The notes under the pieces are model-generated. The model was not told the DNA's origin and made no database searches. It was given only the letters and a program-made list of their open reading frames with translations. From NCBI RefSeq assembly GCF_905196875.1, contig NZ_CAJJWO010000112.1:1-10975 (forward strand): a stretch of DNA of 10,975 bases. Reading direction: 5' to 3'. The translations under genes were made by a program, and so were the position numbers. The first letter of the stretch is position 1. Every line of letters begins with the position of its first letter. Below are positions 1 to 6,900 of this stretch, in pieces. The DNA comes from an uncultured Parabacteroides sp. Its GTDB lineage: Bacteria; Bacteroidota; Bacteroidia; Bacteroidales; Tannerellaceae.

Positions 1-12
1 ATTGCTATCTCC

Positions 13-52
13 ATTGGCATATCGGCACATTAGCAAATTGGCTCATTATTGA
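13..52. repeat. Degenerate 8-bp periodic repeat
   Basis: Five consecutive octamers share an ATTGGCAN-like pattern: ATTGGCAT, ATCGGCAC, ATTAGCAA, ATTGGCTC and ATTATTGA. The GGC/AGC trinucleotides at 16, 24, 32 and 40 are exactly 8 bp apart. From memory, similar runs occur in intergenic DNA of gut Bacteroidales, sometimes next to four-helix-bundle (S23-like) genes, but no such gene is visible here. The array may continue to the left of the window. Function unknown. Confidence 0.4.
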
Positions 53-140
53 AAAGAACCAAACTATGATTAAATCAATAGCATGCTTTGTTCATTTTAC
101 TATATTGAATGGAGAAAGATGTTTGAATGTCTTTTTATTT

Positions 141-218
141 AGAGGTAGGTGTAAATAGATTTACAGGTAGGTCTAATTTCATTTAGAGGTAGGTGTAAAT
201 AAATTTACACCTACCTCT
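141..218. repeat. Three 22-bp direct repeats ending in a long palindrome
   Basis: Units lie at 141-162, 163-184 and 185-206, each carrying AGGTAGGT at the same offset (143, 165, 187). Units 1 and 3 differ at one base, and unit 2 matches unit 1 at 17 of 22. Unit 3 forms the left half of a perfect inverted repeat: AGAGGTAGGTGTAAAT (185-200) pairs with 203-218 across a 2-nt AA spacer. Same-face spacing of about two helical turns suits cooperative protein binding, for example an iteron-like or operator array. A dispersed intergenic repeat family is equally possible. There is no coding potential and no T-run that would make it a normal terminator. Confidence 0.7.
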
Positions 219-348
219 GATAAAATAGTTATTAGGAACATCTCCAAAGAACTCTTAGATAATTCTGAGAAAAGATTGTGATTTTATTTATTATTACACT
301 TGGCTTATAAAACAGGTCTTTTCCTATCCGTTTAATATGTTAAATAAT

Positions 349-414
349 ATTAGCCTTAATACTAATTTCAATTACCCGCTATATTAATCCCGATTAGTCG
401 CTATACTAATGTCA
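349..414. repeat. Second degenerate 22-bp-period repeat array (3 units)
   Basis: Three units start at 349, 371 and 393. Their first 18 bases are ATTAGCCTTAATACTAAT, ATTACCCGCTATATTAAT and ATTAGTCGCTATACTAAT. Units 2 and 3 differ at 3 of these 18 positions; units 1 and 3 agree at 17 of 22 over the full unit. The consensus is unlike the array at 141-218, but the period is the same. The array ends about 50 bp upstream of the likely promoter of the MBL gene, so a regulatory binding site is a reasonable guess. The rest of the gene-free stretch 1-543 shows nothing else I can support. Confidence 0.5.
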
Positions 415-466
415 TTTAGTCAAACGGACTCTCGCTGCAAAAAAAACAAACATCGAAATCCTTTTG

Positions 467-474
467 TATATTTG
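467..474 (+). promoter_or_regulatory. Putative -7 promoter element for the MBL/VOC operon
   Basis: TATATTTG matches the Bacteroidota -7 consensus TAnnTTTG and lies 69 bp before the likely start codon at 544. No clear TTG appears about 20 nt upstream, where the sequence is A-rich, so only half of the promoter is recognisable. Its position inside the 5' extension of the open frame argues against translation starting further upstream. Confidence 0.5.
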
Positions 475-543
475 CAGTCGTCGAAACAACCAAAGCGACG
501 ATTCCTGTGTTTTTATTACAGATCAACAAACAAGAAGAAGATT

Positions 544-1266
544 ATGAGACTTACTTATATCTACCATAGCGGATTTGCCATCGAAGCGGATGGATACGCC
601 ATCCTGATAGACTATTTTAAAGATACGGGAAAGACACCGGGCACAGGCTTTGTTCATGACGAGCTGCTCCATCGCCCGGGTACATTATATATATTATCGT
701 CACATTTTCATCCGGATCATTTCAACCCGGAAGTACTGGAATGGAAAAAGATAAAAAAGGATATCAAATATATTTTCTCCAAAGACATACTGAAAAGGCG
801 CAGGGCTAAACCCGAAGATGCATTATATCTGAAGAAAGGAGATGTGTTTGAAGATGAAAACATCCGCATCCGGGCTTTCGGCTCCACCGATGTGGGTATT
901 TCCTTCCTGATCGATAGCGAAGGGAAAAAGCTTTTCCATGCAGGCGACCTAAACAACTGGCACTGGAAAGATGAATCGACACCAGCGGAAGTGGGCAAAG
1001 CCGAAGGCGACTACCTGCATGAATTGAATACACTGGCCGAAGCAACCAATCATCTGCATCTGGCCATGTTTCCTGTCGATCCACGTATCGGGACGGATTT
1101 TATGCGGGGAGCCCAACAATTTGTCGACAGGATAAAGACAGACGTTTTAGTCCCCATGCATTTCTGGGAACGTCCGGCCGAAGTAATGGCTTTCGGACCT
1201 TATGCAGAGTCGAAAGGATGTCGTTATATCTTGTTGTCCGTCCCCGGAGAAGGCACTGATTTTTAA
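544..1266 (+). CDS. MBL-fold metal-dependent hydrolase (UlaG-like, COG2220 type)
   Basis: A 240-residue cytoplasmic protein of the metallo-beta-lactamase superfamily. The metal-binding motif HFHPDH is at residues 54-59 (H54, H56, D58, H59). Further likely ligands are D135 in FHAGD and H206 in VPMHFWE, which fits a dinuclear metal site. The short length and the opening (RLTYIYHSGFAIEADG) resemble the UlaG-like branch rather than true glyoxalase II or RNase Z. The substrate cannot be assigned. The open frame extends upstream to an ATG at 409, but those 45 residues are lysine/serine-rich, fit no MBL domain, and overlap a repeat unit and the likely promoter, so the start at 544 is chosen. The VOC gene follows after 18 bp, implying one transcript. 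No signal peptide. Confidence 0.9.
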   Translation: MRLTYIYHSGFAIEADGYAILIDYFKDTGKTPGTGFVHDELLHRPGTLYILSSHFHPDHFNPEVLEWKKIKKDIKYIFSKDILKRRRAKPEDALYLKKGDVFEDENIRIRAFGSTDVGISFLIDSEGKKLFHAGDLNNWHWKDESTPAEVGKAEGDYLHELNTLAEATNHLHLAMFPVDPRIGTDFMRGAQQFVDRIKTDVLVPMHFWERPAEVMAFGPYAESKGCRYILLSVPGEGTDF

Positions 1267-1284
1267 TTTATAAAGAAAACAATT

Positions 1285-1671
1285 ATGGAAATTAAAGGCA
1301 AATTTGATCATTTCAACATCAATGTACTCGACCTTGAAAGAAGTATCGCTTTCTATAACAAGGCGCTTGGATTGAAAGAACACCACCGCAAAGAGGCGCA
1401 AGACGGCTCTTTCGTCCTCGTTTACCTGACGGACGATCAGACGGGATTCCTGCTGGAACTGACCTGGCTGAAAGACCGTAACGAACCATACGAACTGGGA
1501 GATAACGAAAGCCATCTCTGTTTTCGCGTAGCCGGCGATTACGACGAAGTACGCAAATTCCACAAGGAAATGGACTGCGTATGTTACGAGAATACCGCTA
1601 TGGGACTGTACTTCATCAACGATCCGGACGACTACTGGATCGAGATCCTACCCGCCAGAGATATGAAATAA
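1285..1671 (+). CDS. VOC-family (glyoxalase I-like) protein
   Basis: A 128-residue protein with the paired beta-alpha-beta-beta-beta modules of the vicinal oxygen chelate fold. It opens with FDHFNINVLDLERSIAFYNKALGL, typical of lactoylglutathione lyase-like proteins. The four expected metal positions are present: H9, E58 (LLELTW), H77 (SHLCFRV) and E120 (YWIEILP), so it is probably an active metalloenzyme. Length is normal for a single-chain glyoxalase I. Glyoxalase I isomerises the methylglyoxal-thiol hemithioacetal; many Bacteroidota lack glutathione, so the natural thiol or even the reaction is uncertain. It lies 18 bp after the MBL gene and is probably co-transcribed. Its stop is followed by a 102-bp gap containing the next promoter. 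Confidence 0.88.
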   Translation: MEIKGKFDHFNINVLDLERSIAFYNKALGLKEHHRKEAQDGSFVLVYLTDDQTGFLLELTWLKDRNEPYELGDNESHLCFRVAGDYDEVRKFHKEMDCVCYENTAMGLYFINDPDDYWIEILPARDMK

Positions 1672-1703
1672 AACATCATGGAGCATTTTTTTGAAGAAAA
1701 TCA

Positions 1704-1733
1704 TTGCAGCTAACCATATTCCTCTTATATTTG
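1704..1733 (+). promoter_or_regulatory. Bacteroidota promoter for the ROK glucokinase gene
   Basis: TTG (1704-1706), 19 nt, then TATATTTG (1726-1733) matches the Bacteroidota sigma-70-type consensus (TTG, 19-21 nt, TAnnTTTG). Transcription would begin about 6-8 nt further on, giving a leader of roughly 33 nt before the ATG at 1774. The glucokinase gene can therefore be transcribed independently of the upstream pair. Confidence 0.75.
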
Positions 1734-1773
1734 CTTTCCAGAAAAACTCATTATTAATCATAAATATAAAATC

Positions 1774-2739
1774 ATGGAGAAGCCTTATGTAGTAGGTATT
1801 GATATAGGCGGTACCAATTCTGTTTTCGGTGTTGTGGATGCAAGAGGAACAATCTTGTACAGTGGATCAATCAAAACAGGGAAATATAGTGATATCAATG
1901 ATTATGTTACCGAACTCGGTCAGGGTCTGTCATTAGTGATCGATCAGGCTGGTGGTCCGGACAAAATCAAAGGTGTAGGCGTAGGAGCTCCTAATGGTAA
2001 CTTCTTCAACGGTTGTATCGAATTTGCCCCAAACCTTCCGTGGAAAGGTAAAATTCCTTTGGCACAGTTGATCAGCGAACAGATCGGAGGTATTCCTGTT
2101 GCATTGACAAATGATGCTAACGCTGCCGCAATCGGAGAAATGACTTACGGTGCAGCACGCGGTCTGAAAGACTTTATCGTAATCACGTTGGGTACAGGTG
2201 TTGGTAGCGGTATCGTTATCGGCGGTAATCTGGTCTACGGACACGATGGATTTGCCGGTGAACTTGGTCACGTAATCATGCGTCGTAACAATGGACGTCC
2301 TTGCGGTTGCGGTCGCCAGGGATGTTTGGAAACGTATGCTTCGGCAACAGGTGTGGCTCGTACAGCCCGCGAATATCTGGAAATCCGTAAGGACGACAGT
2401 TTATTACGCGAACTCGATCCGGACGAAATCACTTCAAAAGATGTATATGAAGCAGCGATGAAGAATGACAAGCTGGCTCTTGAAATCTTCGAATTCACTG
2501 GTAATATCCTGGGTGAAGCTTTTGCTGATGCTGTTGCATTCTCAAGTCCGGAAGCTATTATCCTATTCGGTGGTCTTACCAAGGCTGGCGATCTGATCAT
2601 GAATCCGATCAAACGCTCGATGGAAAAGAACATGCTGAAAGTGTATGAAGGTAAAACAAAACTTCTTTTCTCTCAATTGAAAGAAAGCGATGCTGCCGTA
2701 TTAGGAGCTAGCGCTTTAGGTTGGGAAGTAAAAGAGTAA
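1774..2739 (+). CDS. glk: ROK-family glucokinase / sugar kinase
   Basis: A 321-residue cytoplasmic kinase, the usual length for ROK glucokinases, which phosphorylate glucose to glucose 6-phosphate with ATP. Visible elements in order: the phosphate-binding loop DIGGTN (10-15); the catalytic-base region LTNDANAAA with D114; the second phosphate loop GTGVGSG (140-146); the sugar-binding segment around E163 and H166 (GELGHV); and the ROK zinc motif CGCGRQGC (C177, C179, C184, with H166 as fourth ligand) followed by E187. All key residues are intact. The lack of an N-terminal helix-turn-helix makes it an enzyme rather than a ROK repressor. Glucokinase is the best call, though another hexose or N-acetylmannosamine cannot be excluded. 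It has its own promoter and is followed by hairpins. Confidence 0.93.
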   Translation: MEKPYVVGIDIGGTNSVFGVVDARGTILYSGSIKTGKYSDINDYVTELGQGLSLVIDQAGGPDKIKGVGVGAPNGNFFNGCIEFAPNLPWKGKIPLAQLISEQIGGIPVALTNDANAAAIGEMTYGAARGLKDFIVITLGTGVGSGIVIGGNLVYGHDGFAGELGHVIMRRNNGRPCGCGRQGCLETYASATGVARTAREYLEIRKDDSLLRELDPDEITSKDVYEAAMKNDKLALEIFEFTGNILGEAFADAVAFSSPEAIILFGGLTKAGDLIMNPIKRSMEKNMLKVYEGKTKLLFSQLKESDAAVLGASALGWEVKE

Positions 2740-2750
2740 TCGTATTTACA

Positions 2751-2796
2751 GGGGTTTTGCCCCGGATTAAGGGCGGCTCTAGGTCGCCCTTATTCA
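2751..2796 (+). terminator. Tandem hairpins after glk, probable terminator
   Basis: A small GGGG/CCCC hairpin (2751-2754 with 2760-2763) is followed by an 8-bp stem TAAGGGCG (2768-2775) pairing with CGCCCTTA (2785-2792) over a 9-nt loop. The tail (TTCATTTATAAT) is T/A-rich but lacks a long T-run, so termination may be partial, and the Nudix gene 20 bp further on could be reached by read-through. Confidence 0.6.
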
Positions 2797-2815
2797 TTTA
2801 TAATAATCCTATCCT

Positions 2816-3340
2816 ATGAGTCATCCTTTACATCAGTTCGTCTATTGCCCCAAATGTGGTGCTAAAACATTCGTAGAACGCAACGAAAAAGCCAAACAGT
2901 GTACAACATGCGGTTTTGTTTATTATTTCAATCCTTCGTCAGCTGTCGCTTGCTTCATACGTAATGCGACAGGTGAAATGCTATTAGTACGACGTGCCAA
3001 AGATCCGGCCAAAGGCACACTCGATCTTCCGGGAGGATTTGTCGATATGTACGAGTCGGCGGAAGAAGCAGTTCATCGCGAAGTAAAAGAAGAGACAGGA
3101 CTGGATATTACCAAATGCCGTTATCTGTTTTCTATCCCTAATCTTTATATGTATAGTGGTTTTGAAGTGCACACAGTAGACATGTTTTTCGAATGCCATG
3201 TGGAAAACTTCAACAATGTTCATGCAGAAGATGATGCTGCCGAAATCGTTATTATGAAAAAAGAAGAGTTAAATGCCGACGATTTCGGATTGATGTCAAT
3301 AAAGAAGGCTATTGGGGTTTATCAAAAAAGCAACAGTTAA
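2816..3340 (+). CDS. Nudix hydrolase with N-terminal zinc ribbon
   Basis: A 174-residue cytoplasmic pyrophosphohydrolase. Residues 11-32 form a zinc ribbon with two CxxC pairs (C11/C14, C29/C32), similar to that of NADH pyrophosphatase NudC. The Nudix box GX5EX7REUXEEXGU is complete at residues 74-96 (G74, E80, R88-E89, E92-E93, G95, L96), so the metal-dependent hydrolase site should be active. The protein is shorter than NudC (about 260 residues) and lacks its extra N-terminal domain, so it is better called a zinc-ribbon Nudix hydrolase of unknown nucleotide substrate. No good promoter is seen in the 76 bp before it; it may depend on read-through from glk. A strong terminator follows. Confidence 0.9.
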   Translation: MSHPLHQFVYCPKCGAKTFVERNEKAKQCTTCGFVYYFNPSSAVACFIRNATGEMLLVRRAKDPAKGTLDLPGGFVDMYESAEEAVHREVKEETGLDITKCRYLFSIPNLYMYSGFEVHTVDMFFECHVENFNNVHAEDDAAEIVIMKKEELNADDFGLMSIKKAIGVYQKSNS

Positions 3341-3374
3341 CTTTCACATTTTCATTTCTACAATTGACAATTAC

Positions 3375-3399
3375 AGAGCGGCGCATTCCGCTCTTTTTG
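3375..3399 (+). terminator. Intrinsic terminator after the Nudix gene
   Basis: A 7-bp GC-rich stem AGAGCGG (3375-3381) pairs with CCGCTCT (3388-3394) around a 6-nt loop and runs directly into TTTTTG. This is a textbook Rho-independent terminator 35 bp after the stop codon. It isolates the Nudix unit from the susC leader. Confidence 0.88.
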
Positions 3400-3482
3400 T
3401 ATTCTATATTATAGATCTCTACACCCAACTATAGTTATAAGATTTTTTTCAAAAAAATAGGACACATAATCATAAATAGCAC

Positions 3483-3500
3483 CTTAGTTCTAAAAGAACT
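3483..3500 (+). repeat. Left inverted repeat of the candidate invertible segment
   Basis: CTTAGTTCTAAAAGAACT is an exact reverse complement of 3862-3879. The repeat is itself nearly palindromic: AGTTCT and AGAACT flank an AAA centre. The asymmetric centre fixes its orientation relative to the other copy. A dyad of this kind is expected for a recombinase crossover site, but would also suit a dimeric repressor. Confidence 0.8.
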
Positions 3501-3607
3501 CCGTACTAAATATCTGGCACAAATGTATTAATTATTTATTACGTATTGTTATTTTACGTCAATAAAAGTAATATTTTGCTTTGTTTTTAACACTTCTAAT
3601 AAGAGAG

Positions 3608-3640
3608 CAAATATAATAATCGGAAAATCAGACTACAAAC
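3608..3640 (-). promoter_or_regulatory. Leftward promoter inside the invertible segment
   Basis: Read on the minus strand: GTTTG (3640-3636), 20 nt, then TATATTTG (3615-3608). Both elements and the spacing match the Bacteroidota consensus. In this orientation transcription heads to the left repeat and the back of the Nudix gene, where no minus-strand gene is seen. A good promoter with no gene to serve makes sense if the segment flips. Confidence 0.72.
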
Positions 3641-3861
3641 TTTACCCTTTGATTATATTGATATTGTATATTTTATTCGTATTATAATCCGATATATCAA
3701 CCACAATTTACACCTTATCAATTTACACAATATTTATTAACTGCAAAGAACGTAATTAATCACAAGTCTCCAACAGCTGTTTTGTAAAAAAGTTTTTTTA
3801 ATCAGACTTAACAATCCGTATATACCTAATAATAATAATGTTATGAGACCAGGATAGCCTT

Positions 3862-3879
3862 AGTTCTTTTAGAACTAAG
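3862..3879 (-). repeat. Right inverted repeat of the candidate invertible segment
   Basis: Exact reverse complement of the left copy at 3483-3500. Here the dyad is longer: CTTAGTTCT (3859-3867) and AGAACTAAG (3871-3879) form perfect 9-bp arms around TTT. No T-run follows, so it is not an ordinary terminator. It lies 77 bp before the susC start codon. Confidence 0.8.
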
Positions 3880-3920
3880 ATCAAAAACATCAATAAACGT
3901 CAAATCTAAGGTAACTCCAC

Positions 3921-3934
3921 TAATACTAGTATTA
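3921..3934. promoter_or_regulatory. Perfect 14-bp palindrome just before susC
   Basis: TAATACTAGTATTA is fully self-complementary and ends 21 bp before the ATG at 3956. It lies outside the invertible segment, so it would be in the leader RNA in the ON state. It could be an operator, but AT-rich palindromes of this size also arise by chance. Confidence 0.35.
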
Positions 3935-3955
3935 TTATCTATAAACTCATTAATT

Positions 3956-6900
3956 ATGTTGAAACACTTCAAACCTGTCAGCTTAATTCTTATCGCAGGA
4001 GCGATAACACTTCCCGCAAGTGCCTATGCTGACTTAGCGCCAGAGAAGCAAGGAACCGCCATTTCCCAGCAAAACGGGAAAGTGACCGGTGTTGTAGAAG
4101 ATGATTTCGGCCCTGTAGCCGGAGCATCAGTAGTGATCAAAGGAACCACAAACGGTAGTATTACCGACATGGATGGTAACTTCAGCCTGGAAGGAGTAAA
4201 AAACGGAGACATTATCCAGATATCCTTTATCGGATATGCGACTCAGGAAATTGCTTATGCAGGACAAGCTTCATTAAACATTAAATTAGCTGAGGACAGC
4301 CAAAAGCTCGATGAAGTAGTTGTAACGGCTTTGGGTATCAAGAAAGATGCCAAGAAGTTAGGTTATGCAGTAAGTAATGTATCATCTGACGAATTGACCA
4401 GAACCGGTGGTTCGAACATCGCTAGCGGACTTTACGGCAAGGCAACCGGTGTACGTATTCAGGCTGCTCCCGGTGGCGGTACATCAGCGGTATCTATCTC
4501 CGTTCGTGGTCTTTCCTCTATCACGGGTAATACGCAACCGCTTATTATCATGGATGGTGTGCCTCTTCACAACGGCAACACCAACAATGATGGTTATTGG
4601 GGTAACCAACGTATCAACTCTAACGGTATGGTCGACATCAACCCCGAAGATATCGAGAACATCTCTATCTTAAAGGGTGCTGCCGCTTCTGCCCTGTACG
4701 GATCGGAAGCAGCCAACGGTGTTGTGATGATCACGACTAAGAAGGCGAAAGCCGGTACTGGCACAAAAATCGATTTCAGCGCCAATGTGAGCTTCGATAA
4801 GGTAGCCTACATGCCCGAAATCCAGAAAGAATACGGTCCTGGTTATGATAACTCCGAATTAGGGAACAACAATTTGGAAGCTTTGACCGGTTTCAGACAA
4901 TCACTTGTGGACCGCAACGGTAACACGATTACTACGCCTAACCGTGAAACATACTATTCATATGGTGCCAAATATGATCCAAGTAAGATGGTTACCTACT
5001 TCGACGGTACACAGCGCGCTTTCACACCGATCGACCACAACCAGTGGGGAGACATCTTCCGTACAGGTATCAACCAAACATATAACCTGTCATTGACCAA
5101 CAGCAACGAACGTAATAATGTACGTTTCTCGTACACCTACAACGATGCAAAGGCCATGCAGCTCAACTCAAACAACCATAAGCATAACTTTAGTCTGAAT
5201 GGTACATTCGATGTGACTAACACAATCAAGTTGAATTATACGGCTACTTATCAGAACCAGTTCATCAAGAACCGTCCGTATCGTATCAGTCGTTTGACCA
5301 ATAACTATGGTGGTATGTTCGGCGGCTTCACCGATGTTGCTTATATACGCGACCATACGGTAACAAGTCTTGGTTATATGAACAGTATCTCAGCCAACAA
5401 TGGCGGTACAAGCGATACTTTAACACCTGACGAACAGTTCCTTTACACACCAATGAAATCAGTTTCATTGATGGATGAGTATTTCTGGAAGATCATGGGT
5501 ATAGAACAGTTGGAAGAACACCAACGTTTCATCGGTTCTGTTAACCCGACTTGGGAAATCATCCCCGGATTGACATTAAGCGGACGTGCAGCTGCCGACC
5601 TGACTGTTGACAAGATCGAGAACATGGAATCTGCAAGTAATGCGCATCTCTTTTCCACCAATGGCCAGTATAGCGACAAATACGGATTAAAAAACAGCCG
5701 ATATCAAATTATTTATAGCGACGTTATGTTGATGTTCGACAAAACATTCAACGATGTTCATAACGTAACAGCCAATTTGGGTTGGACGGTACGCGAAGAA
5801 TCCTACTACCTGTCAGACGTAAGCACCAATCAAGGGCTGACTCAGGAAAACTGGTTCCACTTGAACGCCTCCGTCGGTACGAAGAATGCAAGCATGACCA
5901 AACAGGAGATGCTTAAAACAGGTGCCTTCCTGACAGCCAGCTACGGCTATAGCGGATGGGGATTTGTGGAAGGTTCTATACGTCAGGAAAAGACCTCAAC
6001 CCTAAAGAAAGGTAACAACTCTTTCTGGTATCCTTCTGCCAGTGTAAGTGTGCTCTATACAGAGTTGCTGAAAGATCAGATGCCGACTTGGTGGAACTAC
6101 GGTAAGGTACGTGCCTCTTACGGTATTGTAGGTAACGCCCCTGAACTTTATCGTGCTAATTTGGCATACATGCAAGAATCATTGCTAAGATCATCTACCT
6201 ATAGCTATAATTTTATTGATAAAAGTATCGGTAACGAAAATATCAAACCGGAAACCAAGTATGAATTTGAAATCGGTTTGGAAAACAAATTCTTCGGCAA
6301 CCGTTTGGGTATGGAGTTCAACTTCTATAGCAACACCATCAAGGACCAGATTATTCAAACAACCAGCGCTGCTTCAATGGGTGCGCAAAGTATGTTGATG
6401 AATGTCGGTGAGTTGAGCAACAAGGGTATCGAATTAAGCGTATACGGCACTCCTTTCCAAAACAAGGATTGGAAATGGGACTTGCGTGCCAATGTAGCAT
6501 GGAACAAGAATGTAGTTAATAAGTTAGCTGATGGTCTTGACATTCTTAATCACCCAGAAGGAGCTGTAGATGGTGGTGCAGCCTCACTAGAATCGCACGT
6601 TGGTGAATCTATGGGTGACTGGTACACTTATACTTGGAAAACTGATGAAAACGGTAATAAAATTGTAGGTAGCAACGGTTTGTATATCACTGATACATCG
6701 GAACGTCACAAAGTAGGTAACGCCATGCCGAAGGTAACCGGAGGTTTCGGTACAAGCTTAAGCTACAAGAACTTCTCTTTGGATATGGCATTCGACTTCC
6801 GCTTCGGTGGTGATGTATTGAACACACCTTGGCAGTATATGATGGATGCGGGTAATATTACCGATGCTATAGGTGTTCGCGACCAATCAACTGGAGGTCT

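Larger units (their letters stand above)
3483..3879. promoter_or_regulatory. Candidate invertible promoter segment upstream of susC
   Basis: A 361-bp AT-rich, gene-free segment (3501-3861) is bounded by exact 18-bp inverted repeats. It contains one near-perfect Bacteroidota promoter, on the minus strand, facing away from susC. I scanned 3401-3955 of the plus strand and found no correctly spaced TAnnTTTG. Inverting the segment would move the promoter so that its -7 ends near 3754, pointing at susC with a leader of about 195 nt. Phase variation of SusC/SusD loci by inversion of promoters between short inverted repeats, catalysed by site-specific recombinases, is well documented in Bacteroides. 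The present orientation is read as OFF. No recombinase gene is in the window, so the enzyme would have to act from elsewhere. The remaining gene-free sequence at 3400-3482 shows nothing notable. Confidence 0.72.

Noticed and set aside
141..218. CRISPR array
   Set aside because: The repeats are contiguous with no unique spacers, there are only three units, and no cas genes are present.
409..543. Upstream in-frame extension of the MBL gene from an ATG at 409
   Set aside because: The added 45 residues are low-complexity and basic, precede the normal MBL N-terminus, and overlap a 22-bp repeat unit and a TATATTTG promoter element. The start at 544 gives the family's usual length.
717..1563. Minus-strand open frames across the MBL and VOC genes (717-998, 806-1084, 1147-1563)
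   Set aside because: They are antisense to genes with intact catalytic motifs and have no domain character of their own.
3643..3651. Rightward -7 promoter (TACCCTTTG) for susC in the present orientation
   Set aside because: TA and TTTG are separated by three bases instead of two, and no TTG lies about 20 nt upstream. It is much weaker than the leftward promoter, though weak activity cannot be excluded.
3772..3781. AACAGCTGTT palindrome inside the invertible segment
   Set aside because: A 10-bp palindrome is short enough to be expected by chance in AT-rich DNA, and nothing else ties it to a function.
3859..3879. Simple transcription terminator in the susC leader
   Set aside because: The stem is AT-rich and is followed by ATCAAAAAC on the plus strand with no T-run. 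Its exact inverted match at 3483-3500 is better explained as a paired site.
4407..5096. Alternative-frame open frames inside susC (4407-4673, 4905-5096)
   Set aside because: They fall within the continuous susC frame, which carries all expected signature motifs.
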